From Novosphingobium fluoreni (GTDB lineage Bacteria > Pseudomonadota > Alphaproteobacteria > Sphingomonadales > Sphingomonadaceae), in contig NZ_JACIDY010000002.1 of assembly GCF_014196615.1 (NCBI RefSeq), positions 434,001-498,000 on the forward strand: a stretch of 64,000 nt of DNA, read 5' to 3'. Numbering within the stretch: position 1 is the first letter of the stretch; each line of letters begins with the position of its first letter. The notes below the pieces were generated by a model. That model searched no databases, was not told where the DNA came from, and saw only the letters and a list, made by a program, of their open reading frames with translations. The position numbers and the translations under genes were made by a program. This document shows positions 22,260 through 29,474 of this stretch, in pieces.

Positions 22260-22829
22260 TTAAATCCAGCCTGCCGTCTGGGCCAGCAGCCACAGACCGA
22301 TCGCCATGAACAATGCCGCCGCGATATAGCGCACCACGTTCAGCGGCACGCGCCGGATCAGTTCGTGTCCGAAGAACACTGCCGGGACGTTGGCGATCAT
22401 CATGCCCACGGTGGTGCCGGCCATCACCGGCAGCACGGCCTGAAAGCGCGCGCCCAGGGCGATGGTGGCCAACTGCGTCTTGTCGCCCATCTCGACCAGG
22501 AAGAACGCGACCAGCGTCGTCAGGAACGCCCCGAACCGGGCTGGCTTTGCCTCTTCATCGTCCAGCTTGTCAGGCACCAGCGTCCACAGCGCCATCAGGA
22601 TGAACGAAATGGCGACGGCGTAGCGAAACCACAGGCCGTCCAGGAACGAGGCGGCCTGTTCTCCCACCAGTGCGGCGAGGAAGTGGTTGGCGAGGGTGGC
22701 GACGAAGATGCCCGCGACGATCGGCAGCGGCCGCTTGAAGCGCGCAGCCAGAACGATGGCCAGCAGCTGCGTCTTGTCGCCGATTTCCGCGAGAGCGACG
22801 ACAGCGGTGGAGGTGAGAAAAGCTTCCAA
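22260..22829 (-). CDS. GDT1/TMEM165 (UPF0016) family cation transporter, likely Mn exporter
   Basis: A 189-residue membrane protein with the two inverted repeats of the UPF0016/GDT1 family, each with the E-x-G-D-K-T motif: EIGDKTQ and EMGDKTQ. Bacterial members (for example MneA/MntX types) export manganese; eukaryotic ones move Mn or Ca. The TTG at 22829, with AAGGA seven bases upstream, is the best start. A longer frame to an ATG at 22910 would run through the riboswitch, so it is rejected. The manganese riboswitch upstream strongly supports a role in Mn homeostasis. Confidence 0.9.
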   Translation of the reverse strand: MEAFLTSTAVVALAEIGDKTQLLAIVLAARFKRPLPIVAGIFVATLANHFLAALVGEQAASFLDGLWFRYAVAISFILMALWTLVPDKLDDEEAKPARFGAFLTTLVAFFLVEMGDKTQLATIALGARFQAVLPVMAGTTVGMMIANVPAVFFGHELIRRVPLNVVRYIAAALFMAIGLWLLAQTAGWI

Positions 22830-22843
22830 GGCGAGTCCTTCAG

Positions 22844-22890
22844 GGCCGGGCGACAGAGACAGGCAATGGCATCGCACCCCCCGCCCGGCC
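22844..22890 (-). promoter_or_regulatory. Hairpin between riboswitch and transporter start
   Basis: GGCCGGGCG and CGCCCGGCC (plus-strand 22844-22852 and 22882-22890) form a perfect 9-base stem between the aptamer and the ribosome binding site of the transporter gene. It may be the expression platform of the riboswitch. No T-run follows, so translational control is more likely than termination. Confidence 0.5.
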
Positions 22891-22902
22891 GGCAGAAGGC
22901 AC

Positions 22903-23031
22903 CATGCCATTGGTCTCGCCCAAGATGCCGGATCGTTGCGATCCTGCCACCCTCCCTACGCCATGGCCTCTCGACCAAGTGTGTTGACGCAGGGTCCGCG
23001 CACGCGCGGCTGGCTACTCCCCAATGACGGG
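22903..23031 (-). ncRNA. yybP-ykoY manganese riboswitch
   Basis: On the minus strand the leader carries the conserved loops of the yybP-ykoY aptamer in order: GGGGAGTAG (23022 to 23014) followed by GTCAACA near 22984, and GGCGAGACC (22920 to 22912). The outer stem GTCATT (about 23028-23023) pairs with AATGGC (22911-22906), placing the two conserved loops on either side of P1 as in the known fold. The family binds Mn2+ and activates Mn exporters. The downstream gene is a GDT1-family transporter, the expected target. Confidence 0.88.
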
Positions 23032-23056
23032 TTACTCGGCTTCCCTAAACGCAAGC

Positions 23057-23090
23057 GGCGGCGCAGGCAACCTTATGTTGCCGCGCCGCC
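23057..23090 (-). terminator. Strong hairpin after sciP
   Basis: GGCGGCGC (23057-23064) plus GGCAAC (23066-23071) pair with GTTGCC (23077-23082) and GCGCCGCC (23083-23090): 14 base pairs with one bulge and a five-base loop. It lies just after the sciP stop on the minus strand and ends in GCGTTT, so it is a likely sciP terminator upstream of the riboswitch. Confidence 0.65.
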
Positions 23091-23105
23091 TGCCCGGGGG
23101 GATAA

Positions 23106-23408
23106 TCACGCGCGGCGGTTTTCCCGCTCATGCAATTGCCGGTAGTGCTGGACGCGGGTGGCGCGCAGCCCCGGCATGCCCTCACGATCGATGGCGCGCT
23201 GCCAGGAGGCAAGTTCCTCCAGCGTCAGGCCATAGCGCTCGCACGCTTCGCGCATCGACAGCAGGCCGCCGTTGACGGCCGCGACAACCTGCGCCTTGCG
23301 CCGGACCACCCAGCGCGATGTGTCGGGCGGCGGCAGGTCCGCCTTTTTCAATTCTTCGCCTAGCGGCCCCACGACGGAGGCGGGCTTGATGGTATCGCTA
23401 TCCAGCAT
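23106..23408 (-). CDS. sciP: CtrA inhibitor SciP (DUF1153 family)
   Basis: A 100-residue HTH protein. The block RWVVRRKAQVVAAVNGGLLSMREACERYGLTLEELASWQRAID is the DUF1153 signature. In Caulobacter SciP binds CtrA and the DNA next to it and blocks CtrA-driven transcription in early cell-cycle stages. ATG at 23408 is preferred over 23414 because AGAGG then sits seven bases upstream. It is divergent from a PilZ-like gene; the shared 222-base gap carries CtrA-like half-sites. Confidence 0.88.
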   Translation of the reverse strand: MLDSDTIKPASVVGPLGEELKKADLPPPDTSRWVVRRKAQVVAAVNGGLLSMREACERYGLTLEELASWQRAIDREGMPGLRATRVQHYRQLHERENRRA

Positions 23409-23472
23409 GGTCATGCCTCTTCAGCTACTGTTCCAGCCCCCTGAAAGAAGACCCTACAATTGGCTGAAAAGG

Positions 23473-23598
23473 TTAAGTGCAACTTGCTCCAAATAGTTAA
23501 CGACCATTAGGGATGAAATGCGGCAACGCTTGAAAAATCAGAGCGTTATAAGCTGTGGAGAAAGCAGGATTTACGAACAGGTCGTTAACCTCTCCTAA
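23473..23598. promoter_or_regulatory. Candidate CtrA half-sites between sciP and the PilZ-like gene
   Basis: TTAA half-sites occur at 23473-23476, 23497-23500 (TTAA-N6-TTAG, 23497-23510) and 23585-23588 (TTAACC, then TAAT after seven bases). The CtrA consensus is TTAA-N7-TTAA; none is a perfect match. Position between sciP and a second cell-cycle-type gene makes CtrA control plausible but unproven. Confidence 0.3.
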
Positions 23599-23630
23599 TT
23601 ACCAGCCGAGCGGTACAAGGAATGCGACTG

Positions 23631-23966
23631 ATGACCACTTTGACCGCCGCCCCGATGTCCGATGTTGATCACGTAAATGTTCTAGCGCCCGAAACGACGA
23701 CTTTTCGCGCTGTTGCCCGTCATGTCACGCACGACGGCTGCCAGTTCGTGTTTCGAGAGGCGGTGCCCGGTCCGGCACAAAGGCTGACTCTAGTCCTTGA
23801 AGGACATTCTCCTGTGTCCGGCGTTGTCCGGTGGATTGTTACCGATCGTGCTGGCTTCGCTTTCGATCATGGCCTGGATGCCGAGGCGATGGCGGAATTG
23901 AGCAATCGTAGCGCGCTGGTCAGCGAGATTGAACTGCAACTCGAGCCGGTTGTGGCGAACGACTAA
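23631..23966 (+). CDS. PilZ-like domain protein
   Basis: A 111-residue protein whose central part (RAVARHVTHDGCQFVF...LVLEGHSPVSGVVRWIVTDRAGFAFD) resembles the PilZ fold, especially the 'G-x-V-R-W...G-x-x-F' strand pair. PilZ domains usually bind cyclic di-GMP, but the RxxxR and D/NxSxxG ligands are not clear here, so binding is doubtful. ATG at 23631 is chosen because AAGGA lies nine bases upstream; the ATG at 23622 would touch it. The 3' end overlaps the convergent DUF2459 gene. Confidence 0.6.
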   Translation: MTTLTAAPMSDVDHVNVLAPETTTFRAVARHVTHDGCQFVFREAVPGPAQRLTLVLEGHSPVSGVVRWIVTDRAGFAFDHGLDAEAMAELSNRSALVSEIELQLEPVVAND

Positions 23967-24666
23967 ACACACCCTCATCAAGGGTGGGCGGCAACCATTT
24001 CATCACTCCTCCCGCGATCGGTGTCCACCATCCGGTTCGTATCCCGGCATCGGCCAGCCGATTCGATGTCCACTGATTGCAAGTCTTGATGACGGTGTAG
24101 AGCCCCGGCGCATCATAGAATACGTCCGATTGGCCATAGCCGGGATAATGCCGCGGCGGCCTGACCGTTCGCAACGAAGTTTCGATCGTACTGACGAGGC
24201 GGGCGTATTCATTAGCGCTGAGGCGAAAGGGCCGAAGGTCGTCTGACGCCACCGGGCGCACATAGTACGAGATGTGCGACAAGGCATCGCCGCCTCGCGT
24301 GAGGACATTGAACACCGTGCGCGGGGAAAGATCGCGCCATGTCGGGGTGTCCAGGAAGACTTCGCGCTCGCCCCAGCTGATCGAGACGTGGGTATAGGGC
24401 CGGTCGGGGCGGCGCAGGTCGGCCAGCGGGAAATCAGCGCGCCAGTCTTTTTCAGGCGAGGTGATCGGCAGCACCAATGCGGTGTGGACGCCATTGGTTT
24501 CCACGCCGATCAGGACACCGCCGTCCTTCGGTTCACGCCATTTCGCATTGCGTGGGATCGACGAGCCGATCCAGGCCGCCAGCACATACAGCGCCACGGC
24601 CAGCACAATGGCGGCCAGCAGCCATAGCAGCCCCCGGATCAGTTTCCTTGTCGGCGCCGTAGCCAT
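23920..24666 (-). CDS. DUF2459 (TIGR02117) family membrane-anchored protein
   Basis: A 248-residue protein with an N-terminal membrane helix (LLWLLAAIVLAVALYVLAAWIG) and the DUF2459 core: GVETNGVHTALVLP, SWGEREVFLDTPTW and TCNQWTSNRLADAGIRTGWWTP. The conserved His, Cys and Asn suggest an NlpC/P60-like papain fold, but the family has no settled function. Start at 24666 overlaps the end of prmA by 28 bases, so the two genes are probably co-transcribed. Confidence 0.85.
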   Translation of the reverse strand: MATAPTRKLIRGLLWLLAAIVLAVALYVLAAWIGSSIPRNAKWREPKDGGVLIGVETNGVHTALVLPITSPEKDWRADFPLADLRRPDRPYTHVSISWGEREVFLDTPTWRDLSPRTVFNVLTRGGDALSHISYYVRPVASDDLRPFRLSANEYARLVSTIETSLRTVRPPRHYPGYGQSDVFYDAPGLYTVIKTCNQWTSNRLADAGIRTGWWTPIAGGVMKWLPPTLDEGVFSRSPQPARVAVQSR

Positions 24667-25550
24667 AAGATCGACCAATCCCCCGAAACGATGCGCCCCG
24701 CCAGCCGCAGGCCGGCCCTGCGACAGACAGCGCGCACGGCGGCCTCTTGCGTGGTCAGCAGTCCAGCCAAAACCAGATGTCCGCCGGGCACCAGCGCGCG
24801 TCCGAAATCAGGCGCGAGTTCCACCAGCGGACCGGCCAGAATGTTCGCCATCACAAGATCATAGGGCCCGCGCGCGGCGATCAGCGGATGGTCGAGGCCG
24901 GGCGCGATGGTCATCACCAGCGCGCCGGGTCGCGCGCCCAGCGGCACGCTGTTCAACACCGCGTTCTCATGCACGACATCGGCGCAGACCGCGTCGATGT
25001 CACTCGCGGTAGCGCTGGCGCGAGGCCACAGGGCCATGGCGGCAAACGCCAGCAGGCCGGTGCCGGTGCCGACATCCAGGTGATTGCGCACCACCACGCC
25101 GCGCCGCTTCATGGCGTCCAGCATCGTCAGGCAGCCGGCGGTGGTGTTGTGGTGGCCGGTGCCGAAAGCCTGACTGGCAGGTATCACAAACTCGATCGTA
25201 TTTGCCTGGGCCTGCGCCTCATGCTCGGGCGTACGCACCAAGAAACGGCCAGCGTGGATCGGCTCAAGATCGGACTGGCTGCGCGCCACCCAGTCTTCCT
25301 CGGGTAGCGCCTCGATCACGGGCTCGGGGGCGGGACCAGGGAACAGACCGGTTACGGCGGCCACGTCGGCGGCGGATGGATCGCGCGGCAGCCATGCTTC
25401 CAGCTTCCAATCGTCGGGGCGATCTTCGGCGATCTCAGTTCCGGCAAGGACGATCTCGTAATCCCAGTCCAGGCTGTCTTCATGCGCGACGAGCGCGGCT
25501 TCAACGGCCTCGCGCGGGGCGAGAAGCGTCATCTTGTAGGTGCGACTCAC
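24639..25550 (-). CDS. prmA: Ribosomal protein L11 methyltransferase
   Basis: SAM-dependent enzyme that trimethylates lysines of ribosomal protein L11. The 303-residue protein has a variable N-terminal L11-recognition domain and a C-terminal methyltransferase domain with IPASQAFGTGHHNTTAGCL, motif I LDVGTGTGLLAFAA and the catalytic-site segment VMANILAGPLVELAP. The start appears to be GTG at 25550; the ATG at 25535 is an alternative. It is divergent from sdhC. Confidence 0.94.
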   Translation of the reverse strand: MSRTYKMTLLAPREAVEAALVAHEDSLDWDYEIVLAGTEIAEDRPDDWKLEAWLPRDPSAADVAAVTGLFPGPAPEPVIEALPEEDWVARSQSDLEPIHAGRFLVRTPEHEAQAQANTIEFVIPASQAFGTGHHNTTAGCLTMLDAMKRRGVVVRNHLDVGTGTGLLAFAAMALWPRASATASDIDAVCADVVHENAVLNSVPLGARPGALVMTIAPGLDHPLIAARGPYDLVMANILAGPLVELAPDFGRALVPGGHLVLAGLLTTQEAAVRAVCRRAGLRLAGRIVSGDWSILWLRRRQGN

Positions 25551-25596
25551 TGGGCTTCTTTATGATGCTGTCTCAAAGTCGGCTCTCTTAAGTGTC

Positions 25597-25621
25597 AGGA
25601 TCACGGTTGGCCAGTGATCCT
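25597..25621. repeat. Perfect inverted repeat between prmA and sdhC
   Basis: AGGATCAC (25597-25604) and GTGATCCT (25614-25621) pair perfectly over a nine-base spacer. No T-run follows on either strand. It may be an operator or an RNA hairpin in one of the divergent leaders. Confidence 0.45.
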
Positions 25622-25669
25622 ATTGCCCCCCGGCAAGCCTTGCGCGGTGCGGCAATTCGGCTAAGGGGA

Positions 25670-25693
25670 GGGCGTCAATGGGCCATGACGCCC
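25670..25693 (+). promoter_or_regulatory. Hairpin in the sdhC leader
   Basis: GGGCGTCA (25670-25677) pairs perfectly with TGACGCCC (25686-25693) over eight bases, 37 bases before the sdhC start. With the repeat at 25597-25621 it makes the region upstream of sdhC unusually structured. Confidence 0.4.
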
Positions 25694-25730
25694 TGCGAAC
25701 AAGGTAAGATATCAGGGGACTCGACCAAGC

Positions 25731-26126
25731 ATGGCTCAGCAAGCCGGGACCAGGAACCGCCCGCTTTCACCGCACCTGCAGATCTGGCGCTGGGGGCCGG
25801 GGATGCTCTCGTCGATCCTGCACCGCGCCACCGGCATCGCTGCCAGCGTCGGCATTCTGGTGCTGTTGTGGTGGCTGGGCGCGTTGGTTTCCGGGCCCGC
25901 CGCTTACGCCAAGTTCGCTGCGGTCGCGGGCCATCCGCTTGGCATCCTCATTTTGGTGGGCATCAGCTACTCCGTGATCGCGCATGGCGTCACCGGCATT
26001 CGCCATTTCGTGCTGGATACCGGCGCGGGTTACGAGCTGGAGCAGAACAAGCTGTGGGCGAACGTCTGCACGGCGGCGGGCTTCGTGCTGACCGCGCTGT
26101 TCTGGGCCGCGCTGCTGCTGCGCTGA
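25731..26126 (+). CDS. sdhC: Succinate dehydrogenase cytochrome b556 subunit
   Basis: Membrane anchor of complex II that binds haem b and quinone. The 131-residue protein shows the conserved RPLSPHLQIWRWGPGMLSSILHRATGI motif split over the N-terminus (the SPHL and S-x-x-H-R-x-T-G residues), three membrane helices and the haem-ligand region HGVTGIRHFVLD. It starts the sdhC-sdhD-sdhA cluster; sdhD follows 21 bases later. Confidence 0.95.
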   Translation: MAQQAGTRNRPLSPHLQIWRWGPGMLSSILHRATGIAASVGILVLLWWLGALVSGPAAYAKFAAVAGHPLGILILVGISYSVIAHGVTGIRHFVLDTGAGYELEQNKLWANVCTAAGFVLTALFWAALLLR

Positions 26127-26147
26127 TCGCTGGAGGGAACGAATACC

Positions 26148-26531
26148 ATGGGCAACGGAACTTCCATCGGCCGCGTGCGGGGCAAGGGCTCGGCACATAG
26201 CGGCGCGCATCACTGGCTGCAGTTTCGCTACACCTCGGTCGGCAGCCTGCTGCTGACTGTGTGGTTCGGCGTGTCGCTGCTGATGCTGCCGAACTTCAGC
26301 TACACCGCCGTGCGCGAGTGGCTGGCCTCGCCGATTTCCGCCACCGCGCTCGCGCTGTTCATCATCGTCAACGTCTGGCACGCCCAGCAGGGCCTGCGCG
26401 TCGTGATCGAAGACTACGTGCATGAGGAAGGCAACAAGTTCGCCAGCCTGATCGCGCTCAACCTCGTCTGTTTCGCGGCAGCCGCCTTTGGTCTGTTCTG
26501 CGTCGTTCGCCTCGCGCTGGGAGGCGCATAA
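26148..26531 (+). CDS. sdhD: Succinate dehydrogenase membrane anchor subunit
   Basis: The second membrane anchor of complex II, 127 residues. It has three hydrophobic segments, the [12 protein letters not shown] entry and the conserved [17 protein letters not shown], with the His and Asp/Tyr residues that contact haem and quinone. It ends one base before the sdhA start codon, so translation is coupled. Confidence 0.93.
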   Translation: MGNGTSIGRVRGKGSAHSGAHHWLQFRYTSVGSLLLTVWFGVSLLMLPNFSYTAVREWLASPISATALALFIIVNVWHAQQGLRVVIEDYVHEEGNKFASLIALNLVCFAAAAFGLFCVVRLALGGA

Positions 26532-26532
26532 A

Positions 26533-28344
26533 ATGGCTACTCAGCCTGCATACAAGATCATCGACCACACCTATGACACCGTCGTCGTCGGCGCGGGTGG
26601 CTCCGGTCTTCGCGCCACCATGGGCTCGGCGGAAGCCGGCCTGAAGACGGCCTGCATCACCAAGGTGTTCCCCACCCGCTCGCACACCGTGGCGGCACAG
26701 GGCGGCATCGCCGCGTCGCTGAAGAACAACACGCCGGACCACTGGACCTGGCACATGTACGACACCGTGAAGGGGTCGGACTGGTTGGGTGACCAGGACG
26801 CGATCGAGTACATGGTGCGTGAGGCCCCGGCCGCCGTCTATGAACTGGAGCATGCCGGCGTTCCTTTCAGCCGCAACGCGGATGGCACGATCTACCAGCG
26901 CCCGTTCGGTGGCCACATGCAGAACATGGGTGAAGGCCCGCCGGTGCAGCGCACTTGCGCGGCGGCGGACCGTACCGGCCACGCCATGCTGCACGCCCTG
27001 TATCAGCAGTCGCTGAAGTACGCTGCGGACTTCTTCATCGAATACTTCGCCATCGACCTGATCATGGACAACGGCCGCTGCGTCGGTGTGATCGCGTTGT
27101 GCATGGATGACGGCACGATCCACCGTTTCCGTGCCAAGGCCGTGGTCCTGGCGACGGGCGGTTATGGCCGCTGCTATTTCACCGCGACGTCTGCCCATAC
27201 TTGCACCGGCGACGGTGGCGGCATGGTGCTGCGCGCCGGGTTGCCGCTGCAGGACATGGAGTTTGTGCAGTTCCACCCGACCGGGATCTACGGCGCGGGC
27301 GTGCTCATCACCGAGGGCGCGCGTGGCGAAGGCGGTTATCTGACCAATTCCGAAGGTGAGCGCTTCATGGAGCGCTATGCGCCTTCCGCGAAGGACCTTG
27401 CCAGCCGCGACGTCGTCAGCCGCTCGATGGCGCTGGAAATTCGCGAAGGGCGCGGCGTGGGCCCAAACAAGGACCACATCTTCCTTCACCTCGATCACAT
27501 CGCGCCCGAAGTGCTGGCCGAGCGTTTGCCCGGCATCACTGAGAGCGGCAAGATCTTCGCCGGTGTCGATCTGACGCGCCAGCCGCTGCCCGTGGTGCCG
27601 ACCGTGCACTACAACATGGGTGGTATCCCGTGTGACTATAACGGCCGCGTGATGACGATCGGCGCGGACGGCAACCCGGAGACGGCGGTCGAAGGCCTGT
27701 TCGCCGTGGGCGAGGCCGCCTGCGTTTCGGTCCATGGCGCGAACCGCCTTGGCTCGAACTCGCTGATCGATCTTGTGGTGTTCGGCCGCGCGACCGGTCT
27801 GTACCTCAAGGAGAACGTCAAGCCGAGCGACGCCCACCCTGAGCTTCCCAAGGACTCGGCCGATCTGGCGCTCACGCGTCTCGATCACTTCCGCAATGCC
27901 AAGGGCGGCTCGCCCACTGCCCAGATCCGCGCGGACATGCAGCGCACGATGTCGCAGCACGCGGCGGTCTTCCGCAACGACGAACTGATGGCTGAAGGCA
28001 AGCAGAAGCTGGCGGCCACCTACAAGCGGATGGAAGACGTGCACGTCTCCGATCGTGGCCTGATCTGGAATTCCGATCTTGTCGAAACGATGGAGCTGGA
28101 CAACCTCATCAGCCAGGCGACGGTCACGATGCACGGCGCACACAACCGCAAGGAAAGCCGCGGCGCTCACGCGCATGAGGATTTCCCCAACCGCGACGAT
28201 GCCAACTGGATGAAGCACACTGCCGCCTGGTTCAACGGCTGGGGCGGCAAGGGCGGCGAGGTTCGCCTCGATTACCGCCCGGTTCACGAATACACGCTGA
28301 CCGACGATGTCGAGTACATCAAGCCCAAGGCTCGCGTTTACTAA
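26533..28344 (+). CDS. sdhA: Succinate dehydrogenase flavoprotein subunit
   Basis: Catalytic subunit that oxidises succinate to fumarate with covalent FAD. The 603-residue protein shows the FAD-binding [19 protein letters not shown], the FAD-attachment motif [10 protein letters not shown] (His), the substrate region [21 protein letters not shown] with its catalytic Arg, and the C-terminal [19 protein letters not shown] end ([19 protein letters not shown]). ATG at 26533 gives the standard start. sdhB, which usually follows, is absent: a terminator and a LysR gene come next. Confidence 0.97.
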   Translation: MATQPAYKIIDHTYDTVVVGAGGSGLRATMGSAEAGLKTACITKVFPTRSHTVAAQGGIAASLKNNTPDHWTWHMYDTVKGSDWLGDQDAIEYMVREAPAAVYELEHAGVPFSRNADGTIYQRPFGGHMQNMGEGPPVQRTCAAADRTGHAMLHALYQQSLKYAADFFIEYFAIDLIMDNGRCVGVIALCMDDGTIHRFRAKAVVLATGGYGRCYFTATSAHTCTGDGGGMVLRAGLPLQDMEFVQFHPTGIYGAGVLITEGARGEGGYLTNSEGERFMERYAPSAKDLASRDVVSRSMALEIREGRGVGPNKDHIFLHLDHIAPEVLAERLPGITESGKIFAGVDLTRQPLPVVPTVHYNMGGIPCDYNGRVMTIGADGNPETAVEGLFAVGEAACVSVHGANRLGSNSLIDLVVFGRATGLYLKENVKPSDAHPELPKDSADLALTRLDHFRNAKGGSPTAQIRADMQRTMSQHAAVFRNDELMAEGKQKLAATYKRMEDVHVSDRGLIWNSDLVETMELDNLISQATVTMHGAHNRKESRGAHAHEDFPNRDDANWMKHTAAWFNGWGGKGGEVRLDYRPVHEYTLTDDVEYIKPKARVY

Positions 28345-28362
28345 GACGTTTAGTCTGGTGCG

Positions 28363-28400
28363 AAAAAGGCCGGTTCGGGGAAGCCCGATCCGGCCTTTTT
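28363..28400 (+). terminator. Intrinsic terminator after sdhA
   Basis: AAAAAGGCCGG (28363-28373) pairs perfectly with CCGGCCTTTTT (28390-28400), ending in a T-run. The matching A-run means it could also work on the opposite strand. It closes the sdhCDA unit. Confidence 0.88.
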
Positions 28401-28432
28401 CGTGGTTTCGCGGGTGTTGAGTTGCCTTACCC

Positions 28433-28502
28433 CGTTCGTGTCGAGCCTAGTCGAGACACCTGGATTGGCGCAAACGTGTCTCGACGACGCTCGACACGAG
28501 CG
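28433..28502. repeat. Extended palindromic intergenic repeat (REP-like)
   Basis: A 27-base arm (28433-28459) and its near-perfect reverse complement (28476-28502) flank a 16-base centre. Each arm is itself a small palindrome built from TCGAGC and GTCGAGACAC. Nested symmetry of this kind is typical of REP/BIME-type repeats, which occur in many copies in intergenic DNA of proteobacteria. Only one copy is in this window. Confidence 0.7.
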
Positions 28503-28550
28503 GTTAGGGATGACTGAAGCGTTAGGCGCCAAGCATCGGGCTGTCAGGCC

Positions 28551-29354
28551 TCAGGCGTCGCCCACCAGCGCGGCGACTAGGGCACGAACCTTTTTCTGCC
28601 GCCACTGCGGCGCGGGGGCGATCAGCCAGTAGCCTCGCCGCGATGGCTCAGCTACGCCAAGGTCTTGAATTCGCCCCGCCGCCTGCATTTCACGCGCCAG
28701 CAGCAGCGGCACACGCGCCTTGCCCAACCCCGCCAAGGCGGCCGCGATTGCTTGTCCGGCATCGCTGACGGTGATGGCCGGCGCGTCTTCCCCCGTATTT
28801 CCGGCGCCACCGGCAGGGGCGGGATCACCCGGCCAGCCGATCCAGTCGCCTGAGCCGACAACGACTTGCTCCGCCTCGCCCAGCGATGTGCCTTCCAGTT
28901 CACCTGGGCCCTCGGTCCAGCGGATCGCCAGATCGAGGTTGGCATCGGCGAAGTCAGTCTGCTCGCCGTCGACGATGGCGAAGCGGACCTGAGGGTTCAC
29001 AGCTCGAAACGTGGCCAGCCGCGGAGCGAGCCAGGCGGCGAAGAACTCTCGGGGAACGGCAATCGTGTAGACGTGGCTGGACTGGCCCGCCTGCATCGTC
29101 TGCACCGCTTCCTCGAAATTCAGGAAACCGCTGCGCAACGTCTGCAGGCCGGCGCTGGCTTCCTCGGTCAGTTCCAGGCCCTTGCTGGTGCGGCGAAACA
29201 GCACCACGCCCAGCACGTCTTCCAGCGCGCGGATTTGCTGGCCCACCGCCGCCGGGGTGACGGCCAATTCATCGGCGGCACGAGTAAAGGAAAGGTGGCG
29301 CGCGGCGGCGTCGAATACGCGAAGGGCGTTCAGGGGCAAATGCGTCCGCTTCAT
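28551..29354 (-). CDS. LysR-family transcriptional regulator (GcvA-like)
   Basis: A 267-residue regulator. The N-terminal winged HTH (LNALRVFDAAARHLSFTRAADELAVTPAAVGQQIRALEDVLG) is of the GcvA/AmpR subgroup, followed by a substrate-binding domain (IAVPREFFAAWLAPRLATF...). The domain is slightly short for the family. No adjacent target is obvious; the divergent neighbour at 29475 encodes an acyltransferase. Effector unknown. Confidence 0.9.
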   Translation of the reverse strand: MKRTHLPLNALRVFDAAARHLSFTRAADELAVTPAAVGQQIRALEDVLGVVLFRRTSKGLELTEEASAGLQTLRSGFLNFEEAVQTMQAGQSSHVYTIAVPREFFAAWLAPRLATFRAVNPQVRFAIVDGEQTDFADANLDLAIRWTEGPGELEGTSLGEAEQVVVGSGDWIGWPGDPAPAGGAGNTGEDAPAITVSDAGQAIAAALAGLGKARVPLLLAREMQAAGRIQDLGVAEPSRRGYWLIAPAPQWRQKKVRALVAALVGDA

Positions 29355-29474
29355 CCTGTATCCCTATGCAGATGCGGGCGAGGGGGCAATGCCCCAACCG
29401 TGACATGGCGGCATAACCCTATTTGCGCGCGCCGCCCCTGCTGCTAGCAGCGCACATCCCGCATTCCGGAGCCC

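Noticed and set aside
22830..22910. N-terminal extension of the GDT1 transporter starting at 22910
   Set aside because: It would lie in the riboswitch, adds a Cys/Pro-rich leader unlike the family, and a good ribosome binding site precedes the TTG at 22829.
26458..28287. 609-codon open frame on the minus strand opposite sdhA
   Set aside because: It mirrors the codon periodicity of sdhA, has His/Arg/Val-rich composition and no motif. It is a shadow of GC-rich coding DNA.
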